A stretch of DNA of 64,000 bases from Evernia prunastri. Taxonomy: Eukaryota > Ascomycota > Lecanoromycetes > Lecanorales > Parmeliaceae. The stretch lies in assembly GCA_003184365.1 (NCBI GenBank), contig NKYR01000040.1, positions 1 through 64,000 on the forward strand. Direction: 5' to 3'. The notes under the pieces are model-generated. The model was given only the letters and a program-made list of their open reading frames with translations. It was not told the origin of the DNA and searched no databases. Position numbers and translations under genes: made by a program. Positions 42,660-53,202 of the stretch are shown piece by piece; position 1 is the first letter of the stretch; each line of letters starts with the position of its first letter.

Positions 42660-44432
42660 CTATCCCGTCCTCCTCCTCATCTCCTCCCTCATCTCATCCT
42701 TCATTCTGGCAATGGTACCCACACCTCCATACACCAAAGCCGTATATACCTGCGCAACACTAGCGCCAGCCTCCAACACTTCGAGCGCTTGCTTGCCATT
42801 CGTTATACCCCCTGTTGCGAAGATGATTTTTCGTTTAGGGGGCTCCTTTGAGTTTTTCGATTGGGTGATTGGGGGCAACTGGTTGATGTGCGTGTCGGCT
42901 GAGAAAGCGGGAGTCGAGGGACTTGTGGATGGTTCATCGGAGGAGAAAGGGTTGTTGCGTGGTGGGATTTGGATTATGGGTTGGGACTTTGACGCGGCGT
43001 GGGCTTCTGGTGTGCCTGGTTTGAGGTTTTTGACATCACGCTCGACCGTCTTTTGGATGCGAGAGGAGACCTCTTTGTTCCGATCTCTTCGTGTGTCCTC
43101 ACTCGCTTTCCTTGATGTAGGCTCCTTTGGCCTTGGCTCCATGCCCTCATCCAACAGCTCCCTATACCTCCTCGTAAGCGCTACGGTCCGCGAGAATAAT
43201 TGTGGCCCCGAATACCCTCCCTGCTCCAACAACACTGCGACTTCCCTTGCTGGCAGATTGTAGTCCGCAGGCAAGAGATCATGTCTCCGCTTCGTGGTAT
43301 TGCCCACGATAACCCCATCAACTCCACTCTCCCACACTGCATCACAAATCCCACGTACTTGCTGTTCGTCGTCTTCGTCCGGGGACACCTTTACCATGAC
43401 CGCTGGTTTGACCTTTTTCTTGGCCTTCTTTGCAGCTGCCACAACGCCGGTCAGGATATTCGTCAGTGGTTCCACCCTCTGCAGGCCCCTCAAACCTGGC
43501 GTATTCGGACTGCTGACATTCACAACGATTATATCCGCATACCGCGCCAAAGCCTCGACGCAGTAGACGTAGTCGGCCTTCACGGCCTCGATATCCTCAT
43601 CAGGTGTAAACTTATTCTTAGCAACCTGGACCGCCAATAACCTCCCGCTGGTCAAACTCCCACCCGGAACCCCTGCCTCACCATCTAAGACACTTTGCTC
43701 CGCGTCCTCGTCGAATCCGAAACCGTTAGCATAGGCATATTCGCGGACTCGCTGCCGTAGGCGCATAGCTACGTTGTCTGCACCTTCGGAGTTGAGGCCG
43801 TAGCGGTTTATGAGCGCCTTTTGAGAGGGCAGACGGAAGACGCGGGGTTTGGGGTTCCCGTCTTGAGGGTAGGGGGTCGCTCCTCCAATCTCGATTATGG
43901 AGGGACCGAGGGCGAAGAGGGGGTCGGGAATCTCGGCATGTTTGTCTATCCCTGCACTCGTCCCAATTGGATTGGACAGTGTGTGTCCAAAGACCTCAAC
44001 CTCCAAGTTCTGAGGCACATTCCCCCTCTCCCTCGGATGCAACCCCCACTGATACAACCCTTTCAGACCCGCCGTACCGGCTTCATGTGCCTCCTCCGCA
44101 TCATCGTAGATCCAGCGTAGAGATGGGACGACGGCCCATTGATGTATGCCTGCGCGGACGTCTGTTACGTAGTAATAGCCGAAGATGAGGGCAAGAGAGA
44201 TTGTGGTGCCGAGGAAGAGGTTTTTCAGACGGGTGACGAGGGATGAGGCATCTGCTGTGGTGATTGGAGCGGTAGATGCCTGACGGATGTGGGTACGGTG
44301 GGACAATGGTTTGCTGATGGAGATTGCTGAGGGTCGTAGGTGGGGAAGGCGGGCGAGTGGGGAAAACGGAGGAAGTCGGATCAGGACATGTGGGTGGCAG
44401 CGAAGGAGCTTCATGGGTGAAGGTTTAATCAT
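42660..44432 (-). CDS. URA9: Dihydroorotate dehydrogenase, class 2, mitochondrial
   Basis: Single exon, 590 aa. It oxidises dihydroorotate to orotate in pyrimidine synthesis and passes electrons to ubiquinone at the inner mitochondrial membrane. A basic targeting peptide is followed by a membrane segment (around LGTTISLALIFGYYY) and the FMN barrel: GTSAGIDKHAEIPDP, RYGLNSEG, NVSSPNTPGLRGLQ (catalytic Ser of class 2 enzymes), VKVSP, GVIVGNTTKRR, ATGGITNG and QVYTALVYGGVG. Between the LTRRYREL helix and the final phosphate-binding ATGGI strand there is a low-complexity insert of about 100 residues, Lys/Ser/Pro/Thr-rich; fungal class 2 enzymes often have an insert here, though I cannot compare its length. 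A second Met at codon 7 is an alternative start. Housekeeping gene; the most secure call in the window. Confidence 0.95.
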   Translation of the reverse strand: MIKPSPMKLLRCHPHVLIRLPPFSPLARLPHLRPSAISISKPLSHRTHIRQASTAPITTADASSLVTRLKNLFLGTTISLALIFGYYYVTDVRAGIHQWAVVPSLRWIYDDAEEAHEAGTAGLKGLYQWGLHPRERGNVPQNLEVEVFGHTLSNPIGTSAGIDKHAEIPDPLFALGPSIIEIGGATPYPQDGNPKPRVFRLPSQKALINRYGLNSEGADNVAMRLRQRVREYAYANGFGFDEDAEQSVLDGEAGVPGGSLTSGRLLAVQVAKNKFTPDEDIEAVKADYVYCVEALARYADIIVVNVSSPNTPGLRGLQRVEPLTNILTGVVAAAKKAKKKVKPAVMVKVSPDEDDEQQVRGICDAVWESGVDGVIVGNTTKRRHDLLPADYNLPAREVAVLLEQGGYSGPQLFSRTVALTRRYRELLDEGMEPRPKEPTSRKASEDTRRDRNKEVSSRIQKTVERDVKNLKPGTPEAHAASKSQPIIQIPPRNNPFSSDEPSTSPSTPAFSADTHINQLPPITQSKNSKEPPKRKIIFATGGITNGKQALEVLEAGASVAQVYTALVYGGVGTIARMKDEMREEMRRRTG

Positions 44433-44997
44433 TGTCGTTATGCGGCTACCATGTCACCATAATTCATGGAAGTAACTTGGTGGAGACATTCTGAAGCTGA
44501 ATTTACAGCACGCTGCCGTCAAATGTCCGCAATTCTACGCTAAACCTGTTCCTGGCCGGCGATCCCAAAGCGTCCTACTCTAATGGTATTCACTCCATCT
44601 ACCTTCTACATTCGTCGCCTTGGTCTACCATGTTCACTATACTTGATCAACTTGAATCCTTGTCTTCGGCGATAATGTCTCGAGTTTTTCTTATTATTAG
44701 GCTCCAAACTTGCTGTAGTGCTCTATAACCTTTATTTCACCAACCCCTGAATGGCACGTGTGTGGCCTCCATTGACAGCGCCGAACAGACATGCACCTCC
44801 CGGATTCGTCGTCTCATTTCTCCTTGACCCATCTAAGTGTATATGCTCCTCTCGCCTCTATGTTGTTTTCTCGTTTATCATAAGTGTCGTTGCGAGAAGC
44901 TCGAGCACAAAACCCACCGTCCGAGATGTAATAATGCAATGTAGTCGAAAACCCGGGGCCACCGAGCCTCGGTATAGCGCCGAAAAGAGTATCAAGT
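44433..44997. other. Spacer, no gene seen
   Basis: 565 bp between the 3' end of the C2H2 gene and the start of the dihydroorotate dehydrogenase gene; it must hold the latter's promoter and the former's 3' UTR. Confidence 0.5.
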
Positions 44998-46568
44998 CTA
45001 TGCTTTTGTTGGAAGGAATGCATACTCTCCGAGGGGCAAATCGGCCTCCGATTTGATGCGGTGTGCGGTAAGAGGAGTATTGGTGCCGGAATGATATAGT
45101 GTATTGCCGTAATCATCGTTCGAATTGTAGTTGGGAAAAGGCCAGTCTAGGTCGTGTCCACCTCTGTGCCCGGCTATATGTGGCAGAGACCCATGATGAT
45201 GATAAGTCGCCGAAGTGGGAGCCCTGGTCACTGCACCGAACCCCATGTCCCCACTAGCTGTAGTGTATGCCCCGTTCGGAGATATTTGGGTTGACCTTGA
45301 GTCGTGCTGCATATAGTTGTAAGGGGTTGCTGCACCACTGGTGGTTGCGGAATCAGGCGTAACGTGGCCGCTGATGTATCCGAAAGTCGCTGATTCATAT
45401 GCCGAGGTATTCACCATTCCAAGGCTTGCACGATTTGAGTTACTATCAGTACTTCGCTTGGACTTCTTGATACTATTTGATCGGGAAAGCTGATCGGCAT
45501 TGTCCACATACGGCGACTGGACTAGGCTCAAAGCATTGATATCAAAGGATGCATCCAGACTCGTCGGAGTATAGACTTCCATCTGTTGTGCCTGGTTGGC
45601 GCCAGTCGGTGTGTTGCTCTCCATCCGCGCATCGTCCTCCTGCTTGGGTTTCTTATTTGCTCGGGAATGGTGCAAATGACTCTCTCCGCTTGGGTTGCCT
45701 CTTCTAACGGAACATTTTTGGAAGTGTCTTTTCAAGATATCACTCCGCGAAAAAGTATCTTTACAAAGTCCGCAAGTATATGGTCGCACGCCAGTGTCTA
45801 GAGAGCCATTAGGGTGAGCTCAAAGTGACAGGGCGTAGGGCACTTACGCCGGAGCAGATGGCGCTTCAGATGTTTGGCATGTAGGTAGCTCTTGGTACAG
45901 TGTGCGCAAGGGTACTTCCCCTCGGCATCTTTTGGGGGTGTGGGCGCTGCCTTGTGACCGCTTGTACTCGCGCCCGCAATGGCCGCCGGGCGCCCCGCAG
46001 CACTTGGAAGGATCCCTCTTCGACCCTGCGAGCCCACTACGTGCGTAGGCTGAGGCTCTTCTGCTCCGTCCAGTTGGTTTATGTGGGTTCCAAGCGATAA
46101 CGAGGGTTTCCCAGCCCCCCTGGGTGGCATTGGCAGTAGCTCCGGCAAACGAGCTGGTGTAGAGGCAGAGGTATAGACTGTTTGCGGTATTCCATTGACT
46201 GAAGATGGTCTTGACAGCTGGTTCAATTGCTGGTTCTGAGAAGCCTGCGAAAAATGTGCGCTTTGTCCGTGTCCATTGTAAAATGTGTTTGCTGTTGGCG
46301 CGTAGATTGGGTATGAACCTGGCTGACTAGCTTGTTCATGGGGACTCGTCATCAACGAGGGCTGAAGTGCCGTCCGAGCAGGGTAGGTATCATTACCATA
46401 GGCGGATGCAGCATGGCTCTCCACCGTCAAAGGTGGTAAGGTGTGAGCAGCTTGGAGGTTTTGTTGAGGTGCGCCGTGGGATTGAGATCTTGAGGGCAGA
46501 GCTGACTGCGGATGACTTGGTGGATAGATTGGAGAGTAGCTTGGAGCATTCGAGAACTGTTGGTTCAT
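44998..46568 (-). CDS. C2H2 zinc-finger transcription factor (two fingers)
   Basis: Model: complement(join(44998..45797, 45848..46568)), 506 aa; one 50-bp intron (GTAAGT donor) lies between the two fingers. Finger 1 YPCAHCTKSYLHAKHLKRH is joined by the linker HTGVRPY to finger 2 YTCGLCKDTFSRSDILKRH, then a basic stretch follows. Such paired fingers bind DNA. The flanks are long, Ser/Gln/Pro/Tyr-rich and disordered (residues 1-200 and about 290-506), as in fungal regulators. The 2.6-kb gene-free stretch upstream, full of pyrimidine tracts, suggests a long regulated promoter or leader. I recognise the architecture (SYLHAKHLKRH / SRSDILKRHFQKC) as a widely conserved fungal type but cannot name the orthologue safely. 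Confidence 0.85.
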
Positions 46569-49213
46569 GGTAGGAAAGCGAATGTGGTTCGAACCCGAAT
46601 CAATCCAAGCTAGCTGTCTCCTTCATTGGCAAGCGCGGTAAGAGCGAGGGTGGGGTGTGGAGGGATAGCAGGAGGATCCAACGGGTTGTCCTCAATCGGC
46701 AGCAGACTCGGTCGGGATACTGCTGATTGAGACGCCGAAGAATGGGGAAGTTGTGAGGCCGTTACGTGGAGGGTTGGATGCTGGTGGAAGAAGTTATGAG
46801 AAGGTAGAAAAGCTTAGCGATAGCAGTGGTGAGTGATAGGGTGACGGGCACAGGAAAGCCGATGGACAGTGGCAATTCTGCGGACACCCCTGCCGATCAA
46901 TACTACCGAAATCCTGCGCGCGACCAAAAGACCTTTTTTTCCCCTCTCTCTCTGTCTCTCTCCGCCCTTTCTTTTTTCGTTCTTTCACCAGCGTTGCAGT
47001 GGACAAGATGTGGAAGTTGATATAGTAGAGGGATTGGGGATAAGATACTTGCTGCAGTGTGCCGTCGTAGGATGCGGCTCTTTAGTAAGGATCTTATGGA
47101 CGGGTCCCACTTAATAACCGCAATTCGGCAAAGGGTGGATCAGGGGATGGCCCTTGGGACGATGTGGGACGAGTAAAATTGGCTGAAAGTGTGAAACGAA
47201 ACGAAGATGGTGTGGGGTGGGGTTTGTTAATGTTCGATGGGCCGTTGTTTGTGCCTGCAACCCACACACAATTCCCGCACCTTTTTTCAACTCAATCCTC
47301 TGTATCAAAGTAGTGCGTAGTACAGGGGTACAACGACAGAGGGCTGTGACAAATATTTGATATAGAACTGGGTCGGGTTCTCATAGAACCAAGTCAAGTC
47401 AAGTATATTTATTAAGAAGAGAGAAAGATGAAGAGGAAAGGAAAGGAAAGGAAAGGAAAGAACGATGAGCGACATTCGGTGGCCGTACTCCAACTAACTA
47501 GCGGGTGAAGACGGTTGACCGCTTACATGATCCGATTCCGATAAATTGAATTATTACTTTTATCATTGCTCATCAATGATACAAGGTACGCTCTAAGGTA
47601 CCACCAATCTACCGAGTTTATGGCAAAAGTAAATTCGGTTTTTCCTTTTTTCCCTTTTTTACTTTCACACGCGCCGTTCCTCGGAGCGATGACCGCTACC
47701 TTAGGTAGTCGTACCAGTCTACGGTCTACCTATATTTTCTTTCTTGGTAATTTAAAAAAAGCCTTCCATTATATGTACCACCAAAACCCTCCCTACCATG
47801 TCCATGCAAGTCAAATTTACAGCTCTTACTCGTGACTAACCATTGACTTCTCATCCTTCTCGGGCTGAACCTAAGGCGTTCGCCACTCCACCAAGGCCAA
47901 TCACCTACTCGTTTACAACATGCATCTCTTCTCCCCTACTTCCTCCTTCTCGCCACCGACCGCTGTTCTTGCTTTCTTACTTTCTTTCTTTCTTTCTTAG
48001 CACAGGGCTGCCCAGCCCAAAACTCATATCTTTTCCGTAAAGCCATATATGAGCAGGCTGGCCCCCTCGTCTATAATCGTCCGTCAAAGAGATGAAGCCG
48101 CAGCTATGAAATGATTAGACCCCACTGGTGCATACCATCCAGCCACTCGAAAAACTATCTCGTATGCCTTTGCGTGTCCAACGCCAGCTGTGGGTCGACA
48201 TTGCTCAGGAACAAAAGTTATTTTGTACAAAGCGCATGCCCTTTCATCCGAGAGCTCACCTGAGAGCTCTTTGTCAAGCAATGGGGTAATCCCAAGCTTC
48301 CCAACATCATATCCATGACTCATTGGCTGCTTCTTCCCCCTCTTGCCCTCTCCCTTATCTCCCCTTCCTCTTCACATCCCAGTCCTCGCCCTCCCAACAC
48401 TTGCGCTCTTTGAAAAGACCTATGCGCCACCGTCACGAGAGACGTCACAGACCACACAGCAAACGTCCTGGCGTAAGTTCACGCCGCAGCCCAGACCAAT
48501 ACGACCGCGATACTGCTCCACCACCCAGCCCCGTCGTCATACCCGAACAGGAAGACCAGACAGGCAATGTACGGTCAGGCGTAGACAATGAACGTTGTAG
48601 CCACCGACCGTCCTGGCTACACCGCCGCCGACGATCGTACGGGGAAAGCCGAGACTGGAGCCATAGTATAGTGGTGGGAAATGGCGTGCGACGCCCGGTG
48701 AGGCGACGTGGGGCGCTGTAGGTGACTGAGATCCTGGGCGTAGAAAGGAGGAAGACGGGGGCGTATTTTGCGGTGAAGAGGTTGAGGATAAGGACAGAGA
48801 GGCAAAGAGAGAGGGAGGCAAACTGGTAGGAAAATTATACTACGGGTGGGTCTGCGCTAATAAAGCTTGGATTCTAGAACTTGGATTGTTGGCATTGTTT
48901 GATAAGGCTGAGGATCCGAGGGATAAAGTACGAGTACCTAGGTAGGTGTTCTACGGAGTACGAAAAGCAACTCGAGCCGACCTTCGCTTACAGTAGCCCA
49001 TACCTTATTCCTGGTATACGAAGTAACGAATCCCATAGGGCCATACGGAGGTAAATACCTGACATTCTCTCTATCTCCATCTCTAAACACCAGCTCGCCC
49101 GACGATATCACAGTACGACCCTCCCTAATCTCCCCTCCTCCGGAGACCACCACCACCACCACCACCATCTGCCCCCTCCACCATCCACCCTCTCAGCCCA
49201 ACCCGCCTTCCCC
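46569..49213. other. Long gene-free region, probable regulatory leader
   Basis: 2.6 kb with C/T-rich tracts, (GGAAA)n at about 47,434-47,460, (TTTC)n near 47,980 and short open frames on both strands (48323-48721 plus, Arg-rich; 48821-48537 minus) without recognisable domains. It may include the 5' UTR of the C2H2 regulator. Confidence 0.4.
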
Positions 49214-49954
49214 TCACATCTCATAAGGCCCCCTCACCCTCCCCCAAACCTCCTCCCCCGACCGCTCGAACCCCTTCCGACAATACCTCACCCAGCACGC
49301 CTCGAACCGCTCCCGCGTCGCCAGCCGCCTAAACCGCTCCCCCATCTCCTCCAGCGCCGCCTCGGGCCCGCCTTCCCCTCCTCCCCCCCCTCTCTTCCCG
49401 CGCCCATACCCCCCCTTCGCGCGCGCCCGCTCCCCCCGCACGAACTCCCGCACCACCCCGTCGCAGAACAGCTTCAGGCAGACGAGGTGCGGCGGCGCGA
49501 GGTCCCTGCCGTCCTTGCGGGCGAAGAGCACGGCGCCGGTCAGGGGCGGGGCGGAGAGGAAGTGCGGGCTCGAGGCGGCGGCGCAGACGCAGAGCGAGCG
49601 GGCGTTTTCGTTGGGGTTGGGGGATGCGGAGGGGTGGTGGGGTGGGCCCGGCGGGGAGTAGGACCAGGTGTGGTGGCGCTTCCAGAGGGGGAGGCCGACG
49701 AGGGTGGGGATGTCGAGGGGGGGGTCGTCGATGTGGAATTGCGCTTCTAGGGAGGAGATCCGGGTCGGGGTGTAGCTTGGTATTGTGGCGGTGGTGGTGG
49801 TGGTGGTGGTGGTGGTGGTGGGGCGGCAGTGGACGATGACGGCTTTGGTCTCTTGGGTCCAGGGGTCGAGCATGGGTCCGGTGGCGGATGGGGGGAGTCT
49901 GTTGTCTTGGGTTGAGTGGCCGGTGGGTTCTGAATTGGAGTGGCTGAAAACCAT
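49214..49954 (-). CDS. Conserved fungal hypothetical protein
   Basis: Single exon, 246 aa. It fits an uncharacterised fungal family in which an N-terminal KAVIVHC strand is followed by VGLPLWKRH, an extended middle, a hydrophobic strand GAVLFARKDGRDLAPPHL and a helical C-terminus (RFEACWVRYCRKGF). In relatives as I remember them the middle reads like a small alpha/beta domain and the second block like VGTVxVxRKDGKxL. No catalytic residues are obvious. A run of ten Thr near residues 46-55 comes from a GGT/ACC microsatellite, and residues 185-200 are a Gly/Arg-rich low-complexity stretch; both are probably disordered and variable. Likely cytosolic. The start at 49954 is the first ATG of the frame. 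Confidence 0.65.
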   Translation of the reverse strand: MVFSHSNSEPTGHSTQDNRLPPSATGPMLDPWTQETKAVIVHCRPTTTTTTTTTTATIPSYTPTRISSLEAQFHIDDPPLDIPTLVGLPLWKRHHTWSYSPPGPPHHPSASPNPNENARSLCVCAAASSPHFLSAPPLTGAVLFARKDGRDLAPPHLVCLKLFCDGVVREFVRGERARAKGGYGRGKRGGGGGEGGPEAALEEMGERFRRLATRERFEACWVRYCRKGFERSGEEVWGRVRGPYEM

Positions 49955-50885
49955 GTTGCTGCCGTTTGAGCTGGGTGAGGGGAAGGCAGTGAGAGGGTCG
50001 TGTGAAGGTCTGGAGAGTGGAGGACGAGGGTTGCGGGCGGGGTGGGGGTTTTCTTAGAGATGGTAGTACAAGATGTGTCCCGACCGCGATTGAGAACCTG
50101 GGCTCGGAGATGAGTTTCAGATTCCGATTGGGTCATTCGGCTCAAGGCCATACGCTGGACAGTCACTGAGTAGTTAAGGAGATGCTGGATTCTGTGAGCT
50201 GATGATTCAAGACCCATGGTGCCTATATAGATTCTGTCGTGGACCATCGATGCACATCCTTACAGGGTTACCGTGGTAAGGGAAGCGAACACTACGAGCA
50301 CAAAAGACGCGTTTACCTCCAAGCTTACCTAGATCAGAAGCCTGTAGCGGTGATACTTTAGTGTGAATGTCCTCGAGATGCGATGATGGAGACATGGGAA
50401 GTGACAAGATGGTCAGAGCCGCACACGATCTGCTCCCTATCTGAGAGGATACTTTAATAACTGTTCCCAATGTCCGACAGTCTACCATGGTCGTTGGACT
50501 ACAGACAGCCGGGGGATTCTGCTTTCATCTGCGTCTTGGATCAGTTGGGGATTCTCCATTTGACCCGATGGAGCGATGTCGTTCAACGGTACATTTGTCC
50601 AGGTGTCCACATGAGGAATTGTAGGTGAGACGGAGAGGGTCTTGACTGCATTGACACCTAGCGAAAACATATGGATGAATGACCATTTTGTCGTAGGGTT
50701 CTAGGGATCTTGAAGGTAAAAACTCTGCATTTCAGCAGGCACTGATGACGAATTAGGACCGGATAGGCCAAACGAAGCAGTTTATTGCGCAGTCAGCTAG
50801 CACTTGGTTGTAGGTGGTTAGCAGGGCTGGAACATGCAGATCCTCGAGCCATGAACCTTTGCGCAATCCTTAGTCAAGTAGGTAT
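49955..50885. other. Spacer, no gene supported
   Basis: A minus frame 50247-49747 overlaps the preceding gene in another frame and is Pro-rich because of the GGT repeat; 50488-50207 and 50670-50482 are unrecognised. Confidence 0.4.
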
Positions 50886-51750
50886 CTATTTATTCGCCGG
50901 CTCCTGAGTGCCTGGGGTGTGTTGATCTCTAGCAAAGTAGTCCCATTGACCTTGAGGTGGCTTCTCTTCAAGCTCCTCCCATCTGCGTAGAAGTCAGCAT
51001 TCGCCTAACGTAAGATTATAAAATCGTCTGCCATTCGAATGGTCACCAAGACGGGGTGCGTACACTCGAGACTCCGCCATGGTTTCTACCAACTTCAGCT
51101 CTCCCTCTGCCAGCTGTATGACCTCCTCGATCAGTCCTCCTCCGATCTGGTTTTCCGCGTCGCTTATTCTGTGGATAAGCCACATCAGCACAGTCCGAAA
51201 GACAGATCATAACCAAGGACTCGAGACGTCTGACGTACTGTGATGCCTCCAGCGGCGGCTCAGGCTCCCAATTGACAACCTTGGTATAGTCTTGCCGGCG
51301 TCCCTTCCTTAACAACGCGACCTCCGCTGCCTTCTCCTCGTCGCTCCGTGTACCTTCCAACGACGTCCACTCTTGATCCTCATACCCCTTATGCTCACGA
51401 CTCACAAACTCTTGACCACCCGCGGATTTGACAACATAGCTTCCCCCAGGTCGAAACGCCTCAGGGTATTGCTCCATCTTTTCCGCCGCTTTCTTGGCCC
51501 ATTCGTCGTAACCTTCTGGTTTGATGGACTCGATAATGTTCATGCGGTGTTTTGTTAGCGCTTCTGTAGATTGACGGTAGACTGAGTGGTCTGGGAAAGC
51601 CTTGAGCTTGTCGAGTGTAGCGCCGTAGAGGTAGAGGAGGGTGGATCGAGGAGCTGGGTGGGTGAAGAGACCGGTAAGGCCTGTCGGGTTGCCAGCTTCG
51701 AGGTAACGGCCTGGCTTGACGGCGGCAAGCAATCGCAACGTGTTCCTCAT
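50886..51750 (-). CDS. nuo-32: Complex I subunit NDUFA5 (29.9-kDa subunit), mitochondrial
   Basis: Model: complement(join(50886..50982, 51064..51168, 51239..51750)), 237 aa; introns 70 and 81 bp. This is the fungal form of the accessory NDUFA5/B13 subunit of NADH:ubiquinone oxidoreductase, in the peripheral arm on the matrix side. Diagnostic blocks: MRNTLRLLAAVKPGRYLE at the N-terminus (amphipathic, import signal), GLTGLFTHPAPRSTLLYLY, VYRQSTEALTKHR, IVNWEPEPPL-like VVNWEPEPPLEASQ, then across intron 1 QIGGGLIEEVIQLAEGELKL and, after intron 2, VWEELEEKPPQGQWDYF. All junctions keep frame. The Neurospora symbol nuo-32 is from memory. Orthology is secure, intact gene. Confidence 0.92.
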
Positions 51751-52011
51751 CTTTGATTTGGTGTACTCATCCCCTGCGGTTTAGATTACCCAAGGGGTCA
51801 ATTGGATTGAGGTCGGAATCTGAATGGTGACGTGAAGTTGACAAAGCTAGCAGTGCAACTCAGCGCCAAGAAATGGAAAATATGCTAGACCTAAGGTAGG
51901 GAACCTGGCACTCTATGGCCGCGCGATCTAGGAAACTGTTATAGATCTGCTGGATGCGAATCTTTTCTAGAGTTAGGACTTCGTAGGAAGTATCTCACAA
52001 CCTGAAAAGCG
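51751..52011. other. Short spacer between complex I gene and tRNA gene
   Basis: 260 bp; it includes the complex I gene promoter. The two genes are on the same strand with the tRNA upstream. Confidence 0.5.
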
Positions 52012-52018
52012 AAAAAAA
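52012..52018 (-). terminator. Pol III terminator (T7)
   Basis: Seven T on the minus strand, four bases after the tRNA discriminator base. This is where an RNA polymerase III terminator should be and supports the tRNA being a transcribed gene. Confidence 0.8.
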
Positions 52019-52022
52019 TTTG

Positions 52023-52153
52023 CTCCGAGACGGGGAATCGACTACAGGAATTAATATTTTTCCAAGAATCAAGAATTGAACCAACTTACACCCCGGTCTT
52101 CACGGACGCTCTGCTATGAAAGCGTAAGATGCTAACCACTACACCACCTCGGA
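52023..52153 (-). tRNA. tRNA-Glu(UUC) with anticodon intron and T-loop insertion
   Basis: Minus strand, 131 nt. Acceptor TCCGAGG pairs with TCTCGGA (one G-U) and the discriminator is G (52023). D arm GTGT/GCAT, anticodon stem TTACG/CGTGA, anticodon TTC in loop CTTTCA-C. An 11-nt intron (52116-52106, TAGCAGAGCGT) sits after position 37, the canonical site. The variable region is AGAC. The T stem CGGGG/CCCCG is perfect but its loop is split after the first T by 48 nt (52089-52042) that begin GTAAGT and end CTGTAG. Removing both inserts leaves a 72-nt tRNA with loop TTCGATT, the same layout as yeast tRNA-Glu. The internal A box is intact; the normal B box is split, but the insert carries GGTTCAATTCT (52082-52072), which resembles a B box. 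Seven T follow as terminator. Confidence 0.8.
52042..52089 (-). other. 48-nt GT...AG insertion in tRNA T-loop
   Basis: Boundaries are unambiguous: only this excision restores a seven-base T-loop. The ends GTAAGT and TAG are those of a spliceosomal intron, and TTAAT near the 3' end could serve as a weak branch site. Known nuclear tRNA introns sit at 37/38 and are cut by the tRNA endonuclease, so the removal route here is unclear. Confidence 0.7.
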
Positions 52154-52472
52154 AGGACTCAATTTGGATTCCTTAGTCTTTAAATATACAAGATTTTCAA
52201 AAGTTTCAAAAATCTCGAGTCCTTTCATCCCGAGTTTTCAAATTATATTTTCTTTGTCTCAAGTCATTCTTTATCTCAAATCATCCAAATCAAGCACACG
52301 CAGTCTCGCGGATAACAAAAGAGCCCGCACACCCTAAATTATTCATATCTCTGTCGCCTTTCTGATAGAGCTGAAGAAGAAAGTTGTAGATTTTTGTCAC
52401 CCACCCTCGGTTACAACTTATCAATCAAGACTACTCTACTCCTATCTTAGAAGCATCCCTGCTATCTTACTA
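52154..52472. other. Spacer upstream of the tRNA
   Basis: 319 bp, rather AT-rich; it includes repeated TTTTCAAA/TCAAAAAT words. No gene seen. Confidence 0.5.
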
Positions 52473-53202
52473 CTATCTTTTTTCTCTTTCCTTTTCTTTT
52501 CTTTCTCCCTTTCCCTTTTCCTTTCCAGTCTTATGACGTTGAGCCAGTGCTGCCGAGCTTTCGTGTCGCATCGCAGCGGCTGAAGACGAATTGTTAGCAC
52601 GATCCAGAACACACGATCGAAATAGACGTATGAAAGTTAGCTTACTAGCTACTGCAGCATCGACTTCTCGAACGCGTTGATCTGATTCTGTTCGCTCCTC
52701 CGACGTCATATTGTTTCTCCCTTTTCCCCTTGTGACAAGGTACTCAACGTATCTTTCATGACGCTGTCGAACTATATCTCCTTCTGTTACGAGGATGTTC
52801 TTATCGTCACGACGTGCGGGGAGGAGAGACAATTTGCTAAGAATATCGTTCAGCAGTGCAAACTCTCCCGTCTGGTGGTTGTAATCATGGTCCCTATGCA
52901 AATGTAAGGATTTGAGCTCCTCTTTGTCGGTGAACTCACTGCTCTACTAGTGATGACCGGAATTCAGGTATCACCATCTGGGCTAAGTGCCAAACCTCTT
53001 TGTCATTTACGAATCTGCAGAACTCATCTACAAGTTGCCGGACTTCATTGTTGCTTCCATCGCTGAGTTCGCCAATAACGGTATTCCTCACCAGATCCAT
53101 GAATTCCATAACGGTGTGCTGAAAACGAGCTGCGTCTAACGGATTATGGACGTCGTACCTTGCCTGAATCAATTTTTGGTGATCAAATGTCATTTGCGCC
53201 AT
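52473..53202 (-). CDS. Hypothetical protein, three exons
   Basis: Model: complement(join(52473..52579, 52646..52893, 52940..53202)), 205 aa, frame kept at both introns (46 and 66 bp, both with strong GTGAGT or GTAAGC donors). The protein is hydrophilic and helical, with an N-terminal MAQMTFDHQKLIQARYDV and a C-terminal Lys/Glu tail (KEKGKGERKEKEREKR) that is probably a coiled coil or nucleic-acid/nuclear tail. No domain recognised. It is divergent from the gene at 53496, with about 290 bp between the start codons, so the two may share a promoter. Confidence 0.55.

Noticed and set aside
42538..43263. Long plus-strand ORF (241 codons)
   Set aside because: Antisense shadow of the dihydroorotate dehydrogenase gene, which has clear domain support.
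49487..49839. Gly/Val-rich plus-strand ORFs
   Set aside because: Antisense to the conserved 246-aa gene and produced by the GGT microsatellite and G-rich DNA.
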